From Oryzias latipes (taxonomy: Eukaryota; Chordata; Actinopteri; Beloniformes; Adrianichthyidae): DNA of 64,000 nt. This document shows, one piece after another, positions 1 to 11,114 of this stretch. The first letter of the stretch is position 1; every line of letters starts with the position of its first letter. A model generated the notes under the pieces. That model did no database searches. It saw only the letters and a program-made list of their open reading frames with translations, and was not told the origin of the DNA. The DNA is taken from positions 16,958,331 to 17,022,330 of the forward strand of contig NC_019871.2 of assembly GCF_002234675.1 (NCBI RefSeq), written 5' to 3'. Position numbers and translations under genes: made by a program.

Positions 1-110
1 TTTCCAGGTGAATAAGAAAGGAAAATCGTAAGAAAAAAAGGAACGGAGAACACTAACATGTTCGTGCCTATAGGCTAACCGGTCTGCTGGTGATGTGTGT
101 TGCTGCACAG

Positions 111-1902
111 GAGCTTCAGGTGGATGGAGATCTCCTTCTGAACATAACAGATCAAGATCTGAGTTCTGATTTGGGCATGACTGCAGGTCTCACCCGTAAG
201 AGGTAAGACAATCACACTATGTGTGTAAAGTTGGTGTTGTGTAAACATATGTTTTGATTTTTTTAAATCATGCTCCAGATTTTTGCGAGAGTTACGAGTG
301 CTCAAAACATATGCTGACTACTCCACAAGCGACCCAAACAACATGAGTGACTGGCTGGCTGAGGTGGACCCTCTTTTCCGTCAGTACACCTACGGCATGG
401 TCCAATCAGGAGTGGATCGAAACAACATCCTGAACCTCAATGATCACCACCTTCAGTATGACTGCCACATAGAAAATGGAGTCCACAGAGCAAAGATACT
501 GTCCGCCAGCCGCAAACCATCCAAGCCATGCCACACAGACGCGCAGCCGCCTGGGCCCGACGTGTTCATCAGCTACCGCCGGACGACCGGCTCCCAGCTG
601 GCTAGGTCAGGACTAAAAGTTGCTTCGATTTCTTTTTTTTTTTTTTATAGCAGTAAGCCGATATTTAGAATTGACATAAGAACAAGATGATTTAAAAAAA
701 AACTTTTGTCGTCTTTAGCCTTCTGAAGGTGCACCTACAGGTCAGAGGATACAGTGTCTTCATAGACGTGGAAAAGCTGGAGGCTGGCAAATTTGAAGAC
801 AAACTGGTTCAGAGTGTGCAGCGGGCGCAGCACTTTATCCTGGTCCTGTCAGCCAACGCACTCGACAAATGCATGGGCGACACTGGCATGAAGGATTGGG
901 TGCACAAGGTCAGGAGGTTTTCTTTCTTTCACATGTATATAAATATCCAAACGCCCATTTGGACTTACCAAAATTGACACACTCTGTGAAAGACTTGATT
1001 AAACAAAATGTTAAAGTGTTCCCATTGTATGACATCACAAAAATGGTGCTAAATAACTCCCATGAAATTAACATGTCATAGGGCGCATTCTTGTTATAAC
1101 TGATGTTGTCTTAATGCCTCTGAGAATGAGATCCTTATTACCTTGATGAAGGTTATACACAAAAATTCTTGATACCAGTCAACACTATGGGGACATTGAT
1201 ACAGATGTGTTTAATGCACGGAAACGTTTTTAGTGTTTTCATGTCTTTTGGTTCATGTCTCGGTGGTTTTTGTTATCTGAACTTTAATCCTGTAACAAAG
1301 TTTTTCATTCATGAAGTAGTGAGGGCAACACTCTCATTACTGCTTAAAAAAGGGGTCACCAGGCCTTGAATTTGCTGACGATTTTTTAAAATGTCAAATT
1401 AAACATTTTTTAGTTGAAGAAAATGTCCTTTTTGTTGCAGGAAATAGTCACAGCCCTGGCTTGTAAGAAGAACATTGTTCCTGTCGTGGATAATTTCGTG
1501 TGGCCTGAACCCACGTCATTACCTGAAGACATGAGACCTGTACTCAACTTCAATGGCATCAAGTAAGTATCAGAACCTTCAGTTGTTGAAATAATTGAGT
1601 TTATTCAGCATTGAAAGCAAAATTTCATGTCTTTTGCCAAAAATTGAGAATTGTTTTAACAGATGTAATAGTTTGTTTTTGTGGGTTTATAATGGTGGTC
1701 TTTATTCCATAAATATTTAATCTGTACAATCAGGAAACTGTCAGATCTGCATTTGTTACTGATTTTTGTTACTGCTTCTTGCTCATACAGATGGTCTCAT
1801 GAATATCAGAAGGCCACAGTTGAGAAGATCCTCCGCTTCCTGAAAGAACCACAAGACCAAACTGACCGTGCTAATAAGTCCAAAGAGCAGGAGAAAAAAT
1901 AA
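111..1902 (+). CDS. sarm1: SARM1, 3' part (SAM2 and TIR NADase domains)
   Basis: SARM1 is the NAD+ hydrolase that drives axon degeneration; its TIR domain cleaves NAD+ once the upstream ARM domain releases it. Coding exons are 111-202, 279-605, 719-908, 1441-1562 and 1791-1902 (TAA), giving 280 in-frame residues with every intron phase consistent. The ARM repeats, SAM1 and the start of SAM2 lie left of the window. Visible parts are the end of SAM2 ([31 protein letters not shown]), a short linker, and a TIR domain starting at DVFISYRR, with the BB loop [10 protein letters not shown] in the third exon. The last two exons carry the catalytic glutamate (first codon after the 1440/1441 junction, [16 protein letters not shown]) and the WPEP and WSHEYQ motifs. 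The C-terminal tail is short, lysine-rich and poorly conserved. The gene is tail-to-tail with slc46a1. The family call is firm. Confidence 0.96.
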
Positions 1903-2310
1903 GTGGACAAAAAGTGCAGCAGAATCAAATACCATTCATGATGTCTCCTTCCTTCCACATGTTGTAGTCAAAAACTCTCAAATGGTTTTCCTTACTGCTA
2001 AAGACGATTGTAAAATGAAGTATGTTTGGAGCTCACATAAATGACCTATAAATTATCCCAGTTTAAATTGTCAACGCATGAAATTGTGAAAGGGAATTCA
2101 AGTACTTCAACAAACTTTAATATGTCAATGTTATTGAATGATACTGTTTTAAACGTATAACCAGGTGCAGTATACACCTTTTGTATCTCAGGAAAAAAGC
2201 AGTAATAAACCAACAGGGACCCAGAGAATCCACCAAGCCTTCGTTTCTCTTCAATGGTTATTGTACATGCAGCTTTCTCTCTGTTAACTTGTATGTACTA
2301 AATCAATAAA
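1903..2310 (+). other. sarm1: sarm1 3' UTR with poly(A) signal
   Basis: AT-rich sequence follows the sarm1 stop codon. A canonical AATAAA lies at 2305-2310, about 400 bases after the stop, so the transcript probably ends near 2325-2335. No other coding signal is seen. Confidence 0.6.
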
Positions 2311-2459
2311 AGCAGGTCTTACTATTACAGAAAAAATCCACTACACTTCTTTCTGGTTCAGTCATACTTTATCCAAAAAAACAGAAAACTGATATATTCT
2401 ACATCGCCCTCTTGAAGAACCAACCTCCTCACATCCCTCTGTCTCTTCACAAAGTTTCA

Positions 2460-3118
2460 TAGACACTTGAAGTTGAGATCAGGGCTCTGTGGGGGCCATG
2501 GCATTACATCCAGTACTTTTTGTTCCTTTGTACACATAAGGCAATCCTTTATGACTCTGGATGTGTGTTTGAGGTCATTGTATTGCTGCGAAGTGAGCTC
2601 GGAGCGAATCATATGCCTCCTGATAGTATTGCATGATGGATATATATGTCTTTCTTAGCTTTGAGAAAACCATTAATTCTGACTAAATCTCCAACTCCAT
2701 TTGCAGAAATGTAGCCCCAAGCTTTCAGGGAACCTCCGCCAGGCTTCACTATTGCCTGCAGATTTCCATTATTGAGCTGCTCCCTAGCTCTATAATGCAC
2801 GAGTTGCCTTCTGTTACAGGCAAATATTTTAAAATGTTGACTCTTCAATGTCAGTTTTTTCCACCACAGCTCCTGTGTTTTTGTTCAAACTTGAGTTGCT
2901 TGGCCTTTTTTGGACATTGGAGGTTGTGCTTTTCGGCTGCAACTATTCCGCAAAGACACTTGTAGCCGGACTTCTCTGAGCAGTATATGGGTTTACCAGG
3001 GCCTCACTGGTTCTGTCAGTTCTGAACTGGTTGCACTGCTTGACATCTTATGATTTTGAAGAGTTAAAAGCTTCATGTGGCTTTCATCTGCCAAGTTTCC
3101 TTGGCCGACCACTGCATC
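2460..3118 (-). mobile_element. Decayed Tc1/mariner DNA transposon fragment
   Basis: The minus strand at 2609-2848 encodes a stretch typical of fish Tc1 transposases (KPGGGSLKAWG, SANGVGDLVRING, IHHAILSG), part of the DDE catalytic core. Flanking sequence to about 3118 looks like the N-terminal part and flank of the same kind of element, with many indels. The frame is broken and no intact inverted repeats are visible, so this is a dead relic. Its right side is interrupted by the MITE at 3127-3519. Confidence 0.75.
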
Positions 3119-3527
3119 ATCTATGATAGGCCTGCACAATTAATCGCAAATTTATCGTTATCGCGATTTCAAGATGTGCAATATCCATATCGCAAAACTC
3201 GGCGAAATTTGCAATAAATGGTAAACCTTAAATGTGCTAAAACAATCTTATGGCAACTTGAACTATTTAATGAATTGAATAAATCCCTTTACACATTTGA
3301 CCCATTAGATTGAGCTTTTATGTTAGATGTTGCCCTCCTAATTATATGAGGGTCATTTGGAGAATATTTTAAGGTATTACGACTCTTATTTAAATTAAAC
3401 TTTTGCAGTGAAATGGAAATGTTTTTGCTATTTGTTCATTTATCGCAAGTTATATCGTCATCCCAATATTCATCACTAATATCGCATATCGCAAGCTTTC
3501 CTCATATCATGCAGCCCTAATCTATGA
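3119..3527. mobile_element. hAT-type MITE with 8-bp target duplication
   Basis: A 393-bp noncoding element at 3127-3519 has imperfect terminal inverted repeats: TAGGCCTGCA on the left, and TGCAGCCCTA on the right, whose reverse complement is TAGGGCTGCA. It is flanked by an exact 8-bp duplication, ATCTATGA, at 3119-3126 and 3520-3527. The length of the duplication indicates hAT mobilisation. The interior is rich in ATCGC motifs (subterminal repeats) and has no open frame. Confidence 0.8.
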
Positions 3528-3540
3528 TCTTTCTTTTGAT

Positions 3541-3700
3541 ACACAGTGGTGTAATGGTTAACATTGTTACCTCAACCCAAGAAGGCCCTGGTTCAAATCC
3601 CAGCAGTGTCCTTTCAGTGTGGAGTTTGAATGTTTGCCTTGTGCATGCGTGGGTTTTCTTTAGGTACTCAACAGTCCAGAAACATGCTTTATTGGCTGCT
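3541..3700 (+). repeat. tRNA-derived SINE fragment
   Basis: The head resembles a tRNA with a Pol III A box (GGTGTAATGGTTA, 3548-3560) and B box (GGTTCAAATCC, 3590-3600). It is followed by a tail typical of fish SINEs (GTGTGGAGTTTGAATG, GTGCATGCGTGGGTTTTC). It is truncated near 3700. It is not a functional tRNA gene because no acceptor stem closes. Confidence 0.75.
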
Positions 3701-3729
3701 CAGTGGCTGATGTTCACCATTCATTTTTT

Positions 3730-4460
3730 TAATTCATGAAAATAAAACAATCAGTGTTTATATTTATGAAAGCATTCTTTTAACAAAACTGTTATGCAGT
3801 ACGATTTTATAAAGAATAGGTCAAAACAACAGTGTTTTAAAAAAAATACCAGCAAAACAACTGATTTTCCAAGAAGCAAACTACTGTCTCTTTTTCAAAG
3901 AGACAATAGCTGTACTTTGTTTTATTGTAAAGTATTTCAGCATATAGTTTTACAAAAATATCTTGATTTTGGAAAAAATTACCCTTTTATTAAAAATATT
4001 TAGAAAGAAAATAGAACAAGTTAATGATATAAATCACATTTGATATTGAAAAATGATCAAATAAACTTTAAAAGCAAACTTTATTGCTTTTCAAACAATT
4101 AATCAAGCTCTACCTAACTTTAGTTAATGATCACTGTATTTAATTAAGCAAATGTGATTTAAGTGACGTTTTTGTTTTGTTTTATTTTCTGTCTTTTTAA
4201 TCCATGCATTTCATCATTTCTGTAATGAGTTTGATAAATATCTGTAAATTCTTTATTGCTTTGACTACAATGCTTGAAATAAATCAATAAATCAAATATA
4301 AATCACATTTGATATTGAAAAATGATCAAATGAACATGAAGATGGCCGTCCGTTTCTAAAGTGCTCATTAAATATTTGCTTAGAAATCAGATATTTTTTT
4401 CTGGATGCTTGACTGCAATAATAACGTTTGTGGCATAAAGTGACATAGAAAACAAAAAAT
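3730..4460. other. Noncoding AT-rich stretch with an exact 36-bp direct repeat
   Basis: No gene is seen. One 36-base segment occurs twice in direct orientation, at 4027-4062 and 4296-4331 (269 bases apart), ending in GAAAAATGATCAAAT. The short open frames here show no family signature. Confidence 0.5.
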
Positions 4461-4461
4461 A

Positions 4462-5668
4462 GAACTGGTATCTTGTCCACGCGAGAAAGTATCTGGTGCT
4501 CACCAGTTGATCAAAGCAGATGAATCCCCTCTGCCAAAACAAACCGCATGACTTTAGAACTTGTTTTAGATCACGTTCATAAATCACAATAATAGTGATG
4601 CTAGAGGTGCAAAGTGCAAGGTAAAATAGACCTCAATAAGCTCTCGTAATTGTGACTGGTTGTGTTTAATTCCTCGTGGACCTTATTGCAGAACAGGCAA
4701 CAGGTGCGCAACTGGTGTCTGGTATCGATCACCTTTTTTAGGGTTTCTAAAAAGGTCTCCCGTGTGCAAATGACCACTGGGGTGTATTCAGACTGGAATT
4801 GTCCGTATTAAACGGACCCAGTCCGCTTACCGGTAATTTGGTCCGGATCGAGTTCTGAACGTTGTGTTTGGTCTGTATTCAGACTGGCGTCAAGGGGACT
4901 TCGCTGTCCTGCGCCTTGCAGTCCTCCTTGGGGTTCGTTTATTCAAACTTTATATTTTGCTGACCGTTATTAAACGTCTGTATCAACTGTTACAGGCTCA
5001 ACAATTTTTACTCGCTTTTTTGGGAGCTAAGTAAGTACGCTGATAAGTGTTTATGACATATGGATTGTTTGGGAAACGGGGAGAAGCAATGTGTATCACA
5101 TTAAAAGTTGTTTTGATGAGCCTGCATTCATTCAAGCACAGTTCAATAAGTTGCTGTGTCTCATCGTTGTAGTCTTTTGGCATTATTTTAAGAGAATTCT
5201 GCTATGGTACTACAGGGTAGCTTTTAGGATGATGTCACAGCAGCGCAAGTAAGGAGCTGGACCTTTTTGTCCTCTTTGATAACATGACAACTGGTGCTTT
5301 ACATTTGTCCACGGCTCATCTGTTACTACATTCGTACTGTGTTTACATCACGTGACCACCGGCTACGGTGGCCTCTTTGGTTCAGTTGTTCCGCTCCGAG
5401 AACGGATTGTATTTAGACAGAGGAAACACAGAGCGAACCGAAGCTCAGTCAGATTGGAAACGAACCGAGACCACCTCCAAAGATGAGTCAGAGTGTGGTT
5501 CCTGGTCCTGAACCAGGTTCTGCTCGGGTGTATTCAGACTGAAAACTTGTTCCGTATTATTGGGGGAAACGAACTCTGGTTCACTTGAAGCGAAACCAAA
5601 TGTGTCCAGTTCGAAAACACCTTGAGTTTTCTCGTGTGCACGAGAACGTATCTAGTGCTCACCAGACA
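4462..5668. repeat. Unclassified nested repeat
   Basis: Similar sequences near 4480-4507 and 5640-5667 share GTATCT(G/A)GTGCTCACCAG in direct orientation and bracket this block. Inside, about 4780-5622 looks like a DNA element: its left end GGTGTATTCAGACTGGA resembles the reverse complement of its right end (GGTGTTTTCGAACTGGA). GTATTCAGACTG recurs near 4783, 4873 and 5529. No transposase frame and no clear target duplication were found, so the superfamily is open. Confidence 0.4.
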
Positions 5669-5669
5669 G

Positions 5670-6298
5670 TAAGTCGTCTGCACGAGAAACCATCAATTTT
5701 TTTTAAAAACTTGTAATCCACTTTAAGAGCTCTATAGCATTACACTCACATACTCTCAACACTATAAATGTTCAATGTTTAACCTTCATTCTGCATTGTA
5801 AACACATAAAATTACTTTATAAATATGTCTAAATATGTAAGCACCTTCATAATAATAAATTTGTATGAATCTTGAAGTAACTGCACTGAAAATAGTTTGA
5901 CAAAGTCATGACTTCCCTTTTCTCATTTACGGAGGCAGTTTGTGCAGCAATGTCTGCTGGGTTTGGTCATCTGGTCTGGACTTTTTTTTTAAGTCAGTCA
6001 CTCAGCAAAGGTGTAGGGGTCCAAAGCATTTCCAGCATCCAAAGGTATCCAAATGCCTCCTCGTCAGAGCCGACTGGCAGGAGGAGGCGCTATAACCGTG
6101 TAGGGGCTCCTCTTTTTTTTTTTTTTTTTGTAGGGGCTCCTCTTTGTGCTCTCCCCTACTCAGGAGAGTCTCTGAGTTCTCTCCTCTGGTCCAAACACTG
6201 CAGGGTCCTACAAAAAAACAGGTATCTTGTAGGGAACATTCATCTTTATGCTTCGTCTTATTTTAAAAGCAAAAACAGAAAAAAAACTTAATACAGAT
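5670..6298. other. Downstream region and likely 3' UTR of slc46a1
   Basis: Noncoding. It lies just beyond the slc46a1 stop on the minus strand and probably includes its 3' UTR. A 16-base segment, GTAGGGGCTCCTCTTT, occurs twice on either side of a T tract (6099-6145), a small local duplication. No poly(A) signal could be chosen with confidence. Confidence 0.4.
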
Positions 6299-9200
6299 TC
6301 AATTAAAAAAAGAGGAATACCCAATAATTCCAGCAGGGATTAGGAGGAGGATGGCAGCAAACAGGAAGGTAAAGCCCCTCATGAAGTAAAGTGTGGCTGG
6401 ATAGAGAGAGTTGAAGATGCCACTGCCCACAAGATAACACAAGGTCTCCACACAGGCAACGGAGGCAAAAAGGGAACCTGGAGCAAAGCAGACGGTCGGT
6501 TATGTATGCAACAAGTGGCAAAGGTAAATATGCTTGGAATCTACCTGCACTACCACTACACATATCTATAGTATACCACTACTCCTTTGGAGCTGACCTT
6601 GCTCGGATGGATCCACCAGCTTGGATAGTTTTGACCTGAGCACAGGGGTCACAGCCATGAATAAGAAACACAGACCGTAACCTGGACGGGGAGAAGAGCA
6701 GGTTTATCACTGACAGTCATAAGAAATCCTTTTCTATACTGCCTAAAGCCCATTATTACAGATCAAACACAAACTGTGCAATCTGAAATGAGGCTGAAGC
6801 TGGTTTCCAACTCAGCAGTTACTTAACACAAAGGATCCTTGAGTTGAGAGTTTTCCTCTGTGGTCATCTAATATTTTTGATGAGTCATATGTTGCTTTAA
6901 ATGCCTTCTGGTGTAGTATAAAAGCACAAAGATGCTTTAGAATCCTATCGGCTGCATTTATTTGGCCCTGCGATAAACTGGCAAACCATCCAGGGTGCAC
7001 CAAGCCTTTGCTCAACAGTGGTTGGGATAGGCTCCAGCAACCATGCGACCCCAAAGGGGATTTAGTTGGTTTAGAAAATGGGTGGATGGTATATATTTTA
7101 CAAATCAAATGGGAGGTTCGTTTTGAAAATGGGATGGCTGAAGCTCTTTGGGTTGAGCAGCCAACTTACTATCAGTTTGTTTTGGATTTCAATTCTCAGG
7201 CTTGATTGTCATCGTGCCCTTGAGCAAGGCTTTACGTCAATTGTAAGAAACTTGTAAGTATCTTTGGAGAAAGGTGTCTGCTTAGAAACTAAATGTAGAT
7301 CTATTGAAACATTATGTGTGAAATTGAAGCCCCAAAATTTACCTTAGGGGATTTCAGAAAGAACAGATGTGGGAAAATGACATCAAACGTCATCTAGAGT
7401 AACATTTAACTATTGCTTTCAGCACCCTGCTATCTGAAGAATTTTCCCTTTGAGCTTTTTTCCACCAACTTACAGCTTGTGTAAACTGTAAATCCAGTTT
7501 TGGTTTTACAAATTCTGTCATTTTAGTCAACACTTCCAAGCTATGTTCTGGTCTTAAACAGTGTCTCACCTGTGAACATTAGCTGGGTGCTATCAGCGAC
7601 AGAGAAGACCAACAGCCCAATTATGTTGGAGGCCAGACTCACGAGAGCCACCCAGGAGTCCTCCAGGCACAGCTGCATGATCCTCAGCCCCAGCAGACTG
7701 GTCAGGTATGCCAGGTTTTGAGCTGCTGACCCATATCCAATAAGGGCGGACCCCCAGCACAATGGTGGACTTAGCTCATACAACACATACAGCTCTCTGC
7801 TCCCGGAGTGAACAGTCACCACCACAAAGAAGCACAGTGAGTAAAGCCACAGCTTGCACCTGCAAAAGCTTCTGTCGCCATCAATGCCGCTGCCTCCTGT
7901 TGAGTAGAGGCGCCACACAGCTTTATGGTGGCGAGTTGTGAGGAGCTTAGCACTCGGGTCTGGAAGTACAGACTCGCGCACTACAAGGGAAGCGTACAGA
8001 GCGGAGGCCAAGTTGGTTGCCAGGACCAGCCAGAATGGGTTGATGTAGCTGATGAGAAAAGAAAGAAATAAATGATGAAAAAATGCACACGTTTTCTGAT
8101 TAACGGTAGACTTTTTGATTTAAAGCAAAACAGCACAAAGTTACTTACCCTTGGGCTCTCCGCCATTGCCCTCCTATGATGCTGGCTAGTATCCCTGCAA
8201 GTCCCAGACAGGCCTCTAAGACCGCCACCCTGAAGGTGCGGGACTTCCTGTCACTAATGTCAGCCACATAGGCAAAACAGCCAGCCAGGATGGCATTAAA
8301 GTCACCCGACAGACCGCTGAGCAGCCGGCCCACCAAAAAGTAAGCCACAGGAAGCTTGAGGTACATCACTACAAGGTAAACAGCTGCTTGCAGGGCCAGA
8401 CCGAGGTTGGGGAGGATAAGGACAGTTCTGCGGCCAGCAAGGTCACTCCAAGAACCCAGGAGAGGCACAACCAACAGTCCCACCGAAAAACCTCCCAGGT
8501 TGATGTACAGGTTCCAGTGAGCTGTCAAAGTTTCCACTTGCTGAATAGTGAAGAACAAGGAGACATTGTTGAGACGCTGTGGAGCTGAACATCAAGGTGA
8601 TTTCAAAGTATCAAAGAAAACACTAAATGTCCTGTTAACTGCAAGATAAACTGCTCCTCAAATGTTTATCGTTTATGTCAGTGTTTTTCAACCGGTCGTG
8701 GGAAATTGCCCTCATTAACTAATCTAAAAACATTTCCCATCTCCAGGATATCAGCTCTTTGTTCATCCAAACAGGCCCTGATAAAACACTGAGTAGTTAG
8801 GAATATGAAAGATCATAAAATACTTTTTTAGTGTTTATTTGATTCTATTAAAGACATTTTGATAAGAATGACGGTACAGCGATTTAGCCGCAGCTACAGC
8901 TGTTTTGTTATAAGTCCCGCCCCTTTAACTGTCTCCACCAATCATTCTTGGAGGCTTAATCACACGTCATCAGTCTGACCAATCAGAAGTGGTTAAAGTC
9001 TTCACTTCCTTGTTCTGCTCATAAAGTTGCTCAATTCCAACAAAAATACCAGCTAAAGCTCGTCTTTAGCGGTGTAGCTTTCCGCGGGATCCGGTATCAG
9101 ACCGTGGAAAAAGTGAACGAAACAATGAAGCTCAGAGACTCGAGTCTGTCTGCGTTCGGCGGCTGTTTGCACTACATCTCCCATAATGCATTGGGTTAAA

Positions 9201-10459
9201 GTGACAGCATCTCAGCACACAATGAGCCTCACTTTGTTAAACATCTTGAAACCACAACGAACACACATCAGACAGTTTTAAATCTTCTAACTTAACTTTT
9301 ATTACATCTTTTAGAGAAAACAGCTGCAGCTTCCAGCTTTTTCTACCACAATTATCACAAAAATGCATGTGAGATTGCGGGGGGGCTGTAGATCAATACA
9401 GACTATGAGTTTCTCCTTTTTTATTTAATTTTTGGATGCTGGTGATTTTTGTCAAGGTTAAAGTGTGCCGTGGCTCAAAAAAGGTTGAAAAACACTGGTT
9501 TATGTCATAGTTTCGATGTGTGCCCACTGTTCCTCTATGTGACGTGAACGGCTGAAGGTTATTTTAGCTTCTTGCTAATGTGTTTAAAATTGAAAACTAA
9601 ACCTAACTGCATACTAAGTTTATTTTAACGGTGCCCAAGACCTTCTTTATTCACTACTCCATAACAGGGGCGGACATAGCATTAGGAAAATGTAGGCGAT
9701 TGCCTGGGGCCACCACCAATTGGTGGCCCCAAGCTGAACACTTAACAAAAATATTTAAAATAATTTCCACGCCCATTATTATTTAATACTGTCATACACA
9801 ACTTAAATCAGTGAAATTGCAAATGACTGCTCATGTGATTTTTTTTAGATGGTTACGTGTTTTTAAGGCATTTTACCCAAGGGAAAGATTAAAAATATAT
9901 TAATACAACCACTGCATAGGGGCCCGTGTTATTGTTCACCTGGGCCCCCAAACTGTTAAGTCCGCCCTTGCCCGTTTATAACATTAAAGTTTTTAGTGGG
10001 CTGCAGTGCAACTAAACTAAATGAAATATGACATTTCTATTTGGTCCACATCTGCACAAAAATGCTTAAGTAAAAATAAACAAATAAATAAATAAACCCC
10101 TGTAGGTTTCGTGTTGACCTATTGGTTGTGGGGGGTCCCACCTTCTGGAGGGGGTCTGCGGGCTCTGAACTGTTGCACTCCGACCTCCTGGAGCCGTTGT
10201 AGCCGAGCTCATCGCTGATGCGGTCCCACAGATACTGGGTGACCAGGGGAGCCTGGAGAACCAGAGCAAACGTGGACAGAAAGAGCACCGGCTCCACGGA
10301 CACCGGCAGCCGCGATCGTACCGGCGGCCGCGCAACCTTGTCGAGCGGGAGGCGATCCTCCTCCTGGCCATGAGCGGCTGGATTGGACGGCTGGTCGTCC
10401 GTTGAAGCGGTGCTGAGGAGGTCTTCCGGGAGGATGGCTGCGGTGTCCGGCTCGTACAT
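6299..10459 (-). CDS. slc46a1: Proton-coupled folate transporter (SLC46A1/PCFT)
   Basis: A major-facilitator protein that co-transports folate and protons across the plasma or endosomal membrane. Five coding exons run in the order 10459-10142, 8540-8149, 8048-7570, 6681-6598 and 6477-6299 (TGA), giving 483 residues against about 460 in mammals; all junctions are GT-AG and phase-consistent. Exon 1 holds the cytosolic N-terminus, TM1 ([15 protein letters not shown]) and a glycosylation-type NGS and NSS loop. Exon 2 has the MFS loop motif SWSDLAGRR (about 136-144), GDFNAIL with the aspartate matching human D156, and VLEACLG matching human E185. Exon 3 has VTVHSG, whose histidine (about 317) matches human H281, and [10 protein letters not shown]. 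Exon 4 has [10 protein letters not shown]; exon 5 has [12 protein letters not shown]. The C-tail after the last helix (GYSSFFN) is shorter than in human. The family call is SLC46A1 rather than SLC46A3. Confidence 0.93.
6963..7090 (+). repeat. SINE or LINE tail fragment in slc46a1 intron 3
   Basis: The segment has the usual 3' portion of a widespread fish retroposon: CTGCGATAAACTGGC, CATCCAGGGTGCACC, GGGATAGGCTCCAGC and a GAAAATGGGTGGATGG end. It sits in the intron at 6682-7569 and does not touch a splice site. Confidence 0.65.
8671..9505. mobile_element. hAT-type MITE in slc46a1 intron 1
   Basis: An 819-bp noncoding element at 8679-9497 begins CAGTGTTTTTCAACC and ends with the exact reverse complement, GGTTGAAAAACACTG. 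An exact 8-bp target duplication, GTTTATGT, flanks it at 8671-8678 and 9498-9505. The 8-bp duplication fits the hAT superfamily. A related copy in the opposite orientation lies in foxn1 at 33993-34822. It carries no transposase. Confidence 0.88.
9665..9970. mobile_element. Small DNA element with GGGCGGAC termini
   Basis: A 306-bp element in slc46a1 intron 1 has terminal inverted repeats: CAGGGGCGGACATA on the left, and a right end whose reverse complement is CAAGGGCGGACTTA. The interior includes GGGGCC-rich stretches (CCTGGGGCCACC, CACCTGGGCCCCC). No clear target duplication is seen. A relative lies at 27846-27980. Confidence 0.55.
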
Positions 10460-11110
10460 GTCGAACCGACTTTACTAAGTGAGGTTCCGGAGCATAGAGG
10501 CTCGCCTTCTGCTTAGCTCCTCTGCTAACTTCCATGTCCAGAACTGAGGTAAACGTCATCAAAAAACGAAGCAACAGCTCCCTCTGCTGGATATAATGTT
10601 AAACTACACATTCATGTTTTGGTTGATCCTCCTTAGTAAATGGTTGGTACCTAATAATTAACCTAATTGTTTTTACTTATATAATAATATACACTAATGT
10701 CATATAGTTCAATGCAATACGGTATTTGCTATTGTAATATGTGATATCATGCATATTTCTCTTAATTATGTTTATATTAAATTAGTGTATTTAGTACTTA
10801 TTTTCCTAAATTTAGATTGTTAAATATTTTAGGGGTTCAGTGAAATTATTATTTAGAATGAAAAAAACTTGATTTTAAACATTTTTACTTTTCAGCTTTA
10901 TTTTAACCTATATAGTTTCGGACTATTTTTGCATTATTTACATCTGTCCCGCTTTTTTTCCCCTTATAAATTAATAAATAACTGGGAACACTATTCCTAT
11001 TCTTTTTAAATGTTTTTATTCTTTACATATTTGTATTTGCTGGCAACACACCTTACAAAAACTATTAATGTAAATTAAATGTATTAGCCTATGGAGGTGT
11101 GGATGTGGAA
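10460..11110. promoter_or_regulatory. slc46a1 upstream region
   Basis: This is sequence upstream of the slc46a1 start on the minus strand. GC content is high across exon 1 (10130-10500) and falls quickly to AT-rich sequence from 10590. No TATA box is evident, so the promoter is probably a short CpG-rich one around 10440-10560. The rest is featureless AT-rich DNA. Confidence 0.35.
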
Positions 11111-11114
11111 TCAT

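Noticed and set aside
3541-3610. tRNA-like A and B boxes
   Set aside because: Part of a SINE; no acceptor stem closes and a SINE tail follows.
7541-8011. Methionine-started frame as a separate gene
   Set aside because: It is slc46a1 exon 3 read through its donor into the intron; the true exon ends at 7570.
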